Part shown: piece after piece, positions 5,544 through 8,969 of the stretch | How positions within the stretch are numbered: the first letter of the stretch is position 1 | Layout: each line of letters starts with the position of its first letter | Assembly: GCA_030665925.1 (NCBI GenBank) | Contig: DAOUYX010000052.1 | Location: 1-8,969, forward strand | Source of the DNA: Methanosarcinales archaeon | GTDB lineage: Archaea > Halobacteriota > Syntropharchaeia > Alkanophagales > Methanospirareceae | DNA: 8,969 bases | Direction of reading: 5' to 3' | Notes under the pieces: generated by a model | Told to the model about the DNA's origin: nothing | Seen by the model: only the letters and a program-made list of their open reading frames with translations | Database searches by the model: none | Position numbers and translations under genes: made by a program

Positions 5544-6059
5544 ATGAAGAAAATGAAAAGGGCAGTGATTCTCGCAAAAGGGCGGGTTCAACGTGTTGGG
5601 TATCGGGACGGAGTGGAAGAGATAGCGAGGCAACTGGAAATAACAGGGTTTGTTGAGAATGTCAAGCCCTACGATGTCAGAATCGTTGCAGAAGGTGACG
5701 ATTTCGCCATAGAGCGGTTCATCGAGGAAATAAAGATCAAAGAGTATCCGATAGATGTGGAGCGTTTAGATGTTCAGTTCGAAGATTTTAAATCTGAGTT
5801 TGAATATTTTGAGATAAAAAGAGGAGAATGGCATGAAGAGTTAGGTGAGCGTTTTGATGCAGCCGGGAAATTGCTTTACAAGTCTGTCGAAGTCGGTGAA
5901 GAATCGGTCTCGATAGGGAAGAAGATGCTGGAAAAACAGGATGGGACCATAGGCGAGATAAGAGGGCTGCGAGAAGACTTGAAATCGTTCATGGAAGAGC
6001 GATTTAACCGGTTAGAGCGCAAAATAGAGGTGATAAAAGCCAAATTGGGGATGTTGTAG
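5544..6059 (+). CDS. Acylphosphatase-like domain with C-terminal coiled coil, copy B
   Basis: This 171-residue paralogue of the gene at 2076 has the same loop (GRVQRVGYR, R21, with R17 in place of glycine) and N39, so the odd loop is conserved in both copies. It has one MLEKQD heptad where copy A has three, then the same helical end (LREDLKSFME, RLERKIEVIKAKL). It runs divergently from leader copy 2 across 335 bases and converges on the PIN gene, ending 9 bases from that gene's stop. The 15 or so substitutions relative to copy A are scattered and include charge changes (M56I, K57E, V102E), but the frame is intact, suggesting that both copies are expressed. Function is unknown beyond the fold. 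Confidence 0.85.
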   Translation: MKKMKRAVILAKGRVQRVGYRDGVEEIARQLEITGFVENVKPYDVRIVAEGDDFAIERFIEEIKIKEYPIDVERLDVQFEDFKSEFEYFEIKRGEWHEELGERFDAAGKLLYKSVEVGEESVSIGKKMLEKQDGTIGEIRGLREDLKSFMEERFNRLERKIEVIKAKLGML

Positions 6060-6068
6060 AGCAAGAAT

Positions 6069-6359
6069 TTAGTCGATTTCCAGATTGGTTAACGTCAATT
6101 GTTTCAACCACAAAAAACTCAGACAAAAACTGCCAACTCTGTTACTAAAAACATACTCTTGAAAATAAATCTTCTGAAATCCAGAAATCAACGGATTAAT
6201 CTGCTTCTCGGTAGCATCCCAAACGTCATCATCCTTCTTAGAGGTCTCCAATTCCACACCTTTAGGAATGTAGACCCTTTCAAAAAGCTCCCGGAGGTAA
6301 ACGACATAGCCAATCTTAGATAGAGCTATCAAGGGTGATGTATTAGATACAGCAATCAT
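6069..6359 (-). pseudogene. DUF3368/PIN-family toxin, 3'-truncated
   Basis: The start (AVSNTSPLIALSKIG, LRELFERVYIPKGVELE) is the N-terminus of DUF3368 PIN-like proteins, which are RNase toxins paired with UPF0175 antitoxins. Full-length members are about 150-160 residues; this one has 96. The first active-site aspartate position appears as Asn in SNTS, a change seen in this family. The C-terminal acidic residues are missing, because the last codons fall at the border of duplicated segment B and the stop arises at the junction. Residues after about 67 do not look like the family. Its ATG overlaps the UPF0175 stop (ATGA), a normal coupled arrangement. It is probably inactive. Confidence 0.7.
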
Positions 6360-6592
6360 AATGTCTCTGATATTTTCTTTTCTAGTTCAATCTCTTCTTC
6401 GCTCAAATACGAATATTTAAGACCCATAAGTTTAAGCACTCTGGAGAAATCGCCCCTTGTCATTTCAAGAAGTTCCGCCGCCTTTGCAAGCGTTATTTGC
6501 CTCGTAAATAGCAGTCCCAGTACCGTAAAAAATTTCTCCTTCTCTTCATACTTCTCAAATAATGGAAACTTCTCTATTACAACCGATTTCAT
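6356..6592 (-). CDS. UPF0175 family antitoxin
   Basis: This 78-residue protein carries the helix-turn-helix typical of UPF0175 (ITLAKAAELLEMTRGDFSRVLKLMGL, about residues 33-58) and an acidic C-terminal helix (SEEEIELEKKI). Members act as DNA-binding antitoxins for DUF3368/PIN toxins and probably autoregulate the operon. The start at 6592 is the only ATG that gives the full domain. It is followed by the truncated PIN gene with a 4-base overlap. The gene itself looks intact. Confidence 0.8.
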   Translation of the reverse strand: MKSVVIEKFPLFEKYEEKEKFFTVLGLLFTRQITLAKAAELLEMTRGDFSRVLKLMGLKYSYLSEEEIELEKKISETL

Positions 6593-6980
6593 GCCGACCG
6601 CCTATTAATTAAATAAGATAAATACGTGCACTATTTAAAACTTTTCGATCAGAGCGCTAAAGAAGATTTTACACTTGTACTCAGTAGAACGTCATCTTTT
6701 GCTAACATACGCAGATATACACATTTACCCAGGGTAAATATCGCTTTTCTGGATGTCCTTTTAGTGGGCACAGTTATTTAGCAGCATTTAAAGGATATAG
6801 AGCACCTGAGGAATACCTGGAACATCCGATCCTTCGACTTTCTTCCATGTTTGTATATTGGGCTGCGAATTACGTTCCTGTATAACTTTGGCTATCTTGT
6901 CATTTACACGTTGTTGCTTGTTACAGTTCCAGTATACAGAGCGTGGCTACAAGTTACGAGCGTGCTGGACTGCCTACGAA
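6593..6980. other. Gene-poor gap with unresolved coding remnants
   Basis: Apart from the UPF0175 promoter no convincing gene is visible. Two overlapping frames are stop-free and protein-like but lack a start codon: plus 6706-6885 (CPFSGHSYLAAFKGYRAPEE) and minus 6788-6946 (QRVNDKIAKVIQERNSQ, TWKKVEGSDVPGIPQ). At most one can be real, and the other would be its shadow. The minus frame lies downstream of the small gene at 6981, on the effector strand. I do not recognise either. Confidence 0.4.
6632..6639 (-). promoter_or_regulatory. TATA box of the UPF0175/PIN operon
   Basis: TTTAAATA on the minus strand matches the archaeal TATA consensus and lies about 43 bases before the ATG at 6592. A start near 6609 would leave a leader of about 17 bases containing a weak GGCGGT. 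Confidence 0.5.
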
Positions 6981-7310
6981 CTAATCCAGAAATACGGGAC
7001 TCCATAGCTTCTTGTACTTGGCATATTCTCTCACGATCTTATCCTTATCCTGCTGTTCTATCAGCCATTCCAGCATTAGCTGGCGATTTGCCCGCAGATT
7101 AGCCAAATCATCCAGAGGGCCAATAATGGGTGGTCCTCCGCATCGTTTGAGGTAGGTCATCGCACAGTACATGGAGTCATGTAAATCCGCATTCAGATCC
7201 TTATACAAACTGCTGCTACGTATAGTCATGCCGCTTCGACCCCCTATGACATAATAGCTAAAGTTATCCACGCTCATCAGGACAATAAGAAGGACAAAGG
7301 CAGTTCTCAT
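6981..7310 (-). CDS. Small putatively exported protein coupled to the DUF4157 effector
   Basis: This 109-residue protein begins MRTAFVLLIVLMSV, a short positive then hydrophobic stretch that looks like a signal peptide or membrane anchor. The rest is soluble and partly helical, with C49 and C57 (MYCAMTYLKRC) and a charged end (WLIEQQDKDKIVREYAKYKK). I chose the ATG at 7310 because it starts the hydrophobic segment; a TTG at 7328 overlapping the upstream TGA (TTGA) would add six residues. It follows the 464-residue effector with 14 bases between stop and ATG, so the two are surely co-transcribed. Size, export signal, cysteine pair and position are what one would expect of an immunity protein against an enzyme acting outside the cytoplasm. 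No family match is claimed. Confidence 0.6.
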   Translation of the reverse strand: MRTAFVLLIVLMSVDNFSYYVIGGRSGMTIRSSSLYKDLNADLHDSMYCAMTYLKRCGGPPIIGPLDDLANLRANRQLMLEWLIEQQDKDKIVREYAKYKKLWSPVFLD

Positions 7311-7324
7311 AATCGCGTGGCAAT

Positions 7325-8719
7325 TCAAGACCTTTCATGCGCGCCGTCCCCAGCACAAGGTCCATTGGCAGGGCTTTTTGAGAAGCATCGATAATTTCCA
7401 TACTGTCTTGCATTTCTGAGCCATGAACTCGTGTTAAGCGCCCCCTGCCCCCATTTGGATTCGAGTGTGCTTGCTGCTTCATCTATTTGACCGTTTGGTG
7501 CAGAGACCGATCGGATAATGCCAGAATGCGCTACTGTGCCGCTGTAAAAGACCACGATGTCTCCCACGCTAGCCACACAAGAGTGTACCCGCTGCCAACC
7601 ATCATCGCTCAGTATAGTCGGTACGAACTGCCCCCATGTAGAGTATGGGCCGCCTCGAGCTGTTGATCCGCCGAAAGTGTAGCCATGGCACCAGTAGGTG
7701 GTCCCATTATGTGGTCTCCATATATTTATGGTAGTTCCGCCATCGGTCGCCGCTTCGAGGGCATCACCGTTGGGTCCGCTTCCCCATGGGCGCGTATCTC
7801 TGCCTGTATCTATATTGGGATACCATACAACACGGTAAATCATATTCGAAGGCGCTGAAGGACTCGAAATAACGTAACCAAAGAGATTTTCGTTTTCTCG
7901 GGAAAGGCTCGAAAGCGGTTCTCCGCGGACAGAACTTTCTTGCACTCTGTCATGGTGCTGATTGCGAACTCCTTTGGATAAGCGAGGTGCTTTACCCTGC
8001 TGGATTACATGCGTCAATTCATGTGCTAACAACCATCGTCCTGCTGCCGCTGACGGCGCATACTGCCCCGCTCCGAAGACCACATTGTGTCCCAAAGTGT
8101 AAGCTCGTGCGTTCAAAGCCCGTGTCGAGTGGGCCGCCTGTGCGTCCGTGTGTACTCGCACCTGGCTGAAGTCATAGCCAAAGCGTTGTTCAAAAAAGGT
8201 ACGGGTGGGTGCAGGGAGAAGCTGACCACCGCTCCTGGTGGCGTTGACGCGGGGTTCCAGATCAGGTGTAACGTCCGAGATCTGGCCGTGAACCTCTTTT
8301 GCCTGAAGAGGTTCGTCTTCTTCTTCCGGCTGCCGCTTCACCTCGAGCTCCGGCATCCGCATCACCGCATCTGCCACCCTATCCGCCTCCTGCTCATAGA
8401 TGTCATTGGGCTGCCCGACCTTCAGCTTCGCCTGAATCCCCGCTACCACCCGCTGCACGTACTGATTACCACGCGTGCGCTGCAGCGCCAGCAGCACATG
8501 TACACGCTCTGTCGTATGCATACTGCTCAGTTCAGTTGCAATGTTCTCAACAGATGGCTTGCCACCATCACGCCTTATGTTACCTATCACACCCCTCAAA
8601 GAGCCAAGCTGCCTCTCATGCTCATCTCGAAGACGCTGGATACTACTATCACCGCTCTTGGTAGGCGAAAAATCCTTTTTCGCATCCGCCTCTTTTGTAA
8701 TCGCAACAGATTCTTTCAT
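7325..8719 (-). CDS. DUF4157 protein with C-terminal cysteine-hydrolase domain (leader copy 3)
   Basis: This is the intact 464-residue member of the leader family. Residues 1-125 are the shared module (RGVIGNIRRDGG, QYVQRVVAGIQAKLKVGQ, DIYEQEADRVADAVMRMPE). An acidic linker follows (PEEEDEPLQAK, 131-141). Residues about 164-243 are a DUF4157 domain (RFGYDFSQVRVHTDA, ALNARAYTLGHNVVFGAGQY) with the zinc-metallopeptidase motif HELTH (H233, E234, H237). After a linker, about 300-450 resemble a papain-fold NlpC/P60- or CHAP-like hydrolase: C344 in YWCHGYTFGG, GDIVVFYSG at 386-394, H398 in VAHSGI, and a possible third residue E420. DUF4157 proteins are often eCIS-linked cargo or toxins; the second domain may cut peptide or cell-wall amide bonds. 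No signal peptide is present. The ATG at 8719 has no Shine-Dalgarno. Confidence 0.85.
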   Translation of the reverse strand: MKESVAITKEADAKKDFSPTKSGDSSIQRLRDEHERQLGSLRGVIGNIRRDGGKPSVENIATELSSMHTTERVHVLLALQRTRGNQYVQRVVAGIQAKLKVGQPNDIYEQEADRVADAVMRMPELEVKRQPEEEDEPLQAKEVHGQISDVTPDLEPRVNATRSGGQLLPAPTRTFFEQRFGYDFSQVRVHTDAQAAHSTRALNARAYTLGHNVVFGAGQYAPSAAAGRWLLAHELTHVIQQGKAPRLSKGVRNQHHDRVQESSVRGEPLSSLSRENENLFGYVISSPSAPSNMIYRVVWYPNIDTGRDTRPWGSGPNGDALEAATDGGTTINIWRPHNGTTYWCHGYTFGGSTARGGPYSTWGQFVPTILSDDGWQRVHSCVASVGDIVVFYSGTVAHSGIIRSVSAPNGQIDEAASTLESKWGQGALNTSSWLRNARQYGNYRCFSKSPANGPCAGDGAHERS

Positions 8720-8750
8720 TTTTTCTTTCTTGATTACTTATGTTTCAGAG

Positions 8751-8759
8751 TATAAAAAA
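8751..8759 (-). promoter_or_regulatory. Possible TATA box of the DUF4157 effector operon
   Basis: TTTTTTATA on the minus strand is centred about 36 bases before the ATG at 8719, which would place the start site about 8-10 bases upstream of the codon. No other promoter-like box lies closer. Confidence 0.4.
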
Positions 8760-8777
8760 CTTATTGTTTTATAGGGA

Positions 8778-8867
8778 TTGTTACACGGAATCGGTAAGTT
8801 TTGGCAGGGTGTAGCAGAACCGAACGAGGTGAAGAAAGAGTCTAATAAAAAGAAAGTGAAATATTAA
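8778..8867 (+). other. Short open frame, possible C-terminal relic
   Basis: A TTG at 8778 follows an in-frame TAG at 8772 and opens 29 residues (GIGKFWQGVAEPNEVKKES, then a Lys-rich end), stopping at 8867, three bases before the next ATG. It may be the tail of a gene lost upstream or a tiny gene coupled to its neighbour. No ribosome binding site is visible and I do not recognise it. Confidence 0.2.
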
Positions 8868-8870
8868 ACG

Positions 8871-8969
8871 ATGAAGAAAGTGAGAATAAAATCATTGGAA
8901 GATTTTGAGGAGTTGCCTGAAGGTGAGTGGATAGAGGTTGAGGGAGGTGATTTAGAGATTGAATTAGTA
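8871..8969 (+). CDS. Unrecognised acidic protein, N-terminal part only
   Basis: The ATG at 8871 opens 33 codons to the right edge without a stop. The product starts MKKVRIKSLEDFEELPEGEW and becomes acidic (EVEGGDLEIE). Composition and lack of repeats suggest a real gene start. It is divergent from the effector operon across about 150 bases. There is no clear Shine-Dalgarno; an A/T-rich stretch (TCTAATAAAAAG) about 25 bases upstream could be its promoter. Function is not recognisable from this part. Confidence 0.55.
   Translation, partial: MKKVRIKSLEDFEELPEGEWIEVEGGDLEIELV

Larger units (their letters stand above)
5237..6071 (+). repeat. Segmental duplication, copy B (835 bp)
   Basis: This is the second copy of the 1752-2645 segment. 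Its left border lies 28 bases before the start of leader copy 2, and its right border lies inside the 3' end of the PIN gene, whose stop codon is created at the junction. Of the two copies this one retains the longer spacer before the acylphosphatase gene and lacks the hairpin and the extra heptads. Confidence 0.9.

Noticed and set aside
6851..7102. Plus-strand 83-residue hydrophobic frame
   Set aside because: Half of it is antisense to the small gene at 6981-7310, and it has no domain or start signal.
7264..7482. Minus-strand 72-residue frame overlapping the end of the 464-residue effector
   Set aside because: It lies in another frame inside the effector, whose conserved end (WLRNARQYGNYRCFSK) supports the main frame; it has no start signal and no recognisable domain.
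8087..8755. Plus-strand frames of up to 222 codons across the effector gene
   Set aside because: They are antisense to clear leader and DUF4157 coding sequence; similar plus frames recur over all three leader genes, as expected for shadows of related sequence.

Overview
The window looks archaeal. Genes are preceded by TATA-like boxes (TTTATAAG, TTTAAATA) spaced for leaderless or short-leader transcripts, Shine-Dalgarno sites are rare, and the toxin-antitoxin families present (MntA/HepT, UPF0175/DUF3368-PIN, a VapB-like relic) are common in archaea. A euryarchaeal, methanogen- or ANME-related host is only a guess. Most genes lie on the minus strand, and the region is an unstable accessory island full of duplicated, truncated and fused genes.

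Layout. 1-1421 (-): membrane protein with two carboxypeptidase-regulatory-like domains, one membrane helix and at least three 81-residue Ig-like repeats, running off the left edge. 1422-2075: intergenic, with a small minus-strand ORF and a VapB-like antitoxin relic. 2076-2633 (+): acylphosphatase-like domain with a C-terminal coiled coil. 2697-3387 (-): MntA-type nucleotidyltransferase followed by a broken HepT. 3426-3556 (+): 3' scrap of a third acylphosphatase-like gene. 3508-5208 (-): two proteins sharing an N-terminal module typical of DUF4157 proteins, with a scrap of the C-terminal lid of an AAA+ ATPase between them. 5237-6071: a second copy of the 1752-2645 segment, carrying the second acylphosphatase-like gene. 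6069-6592 (-): UPF0175 antitoxin and a truncated DUF3368/PIN toxin. 6593-6980: no clear gene. 6981-8719 (-): an intact 464-residue protein with the shared module, a DUF4157 metalloprotease-like domain (HELTH) and a C-terminal papain/NlpC-like cysteine hydrolase domain, followed with almost no gap by a small protein with a signal-peptide-like N-terminus. 8871-8969 (+): start of an unrecognised gene.

How the genes may work together. DUF4157 proteins are enriched among cargo and toxins linked to extracellular contractile injection systems (eCIS), and eCIS clusters encode a VCP-like AAA+ ATPase. Three modules with unrelated C-termini plus the ATPase scrap suggest a decayed effector store of an archaeal eCIS. 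The best candidate system is the 464-residue two-enzyme protein with its coupled exported partner, which resembles an effector-immunity pair. The acylphosphatase/coiled-coil cassette recurs three times next to these modules and has probably served as recombination homology.
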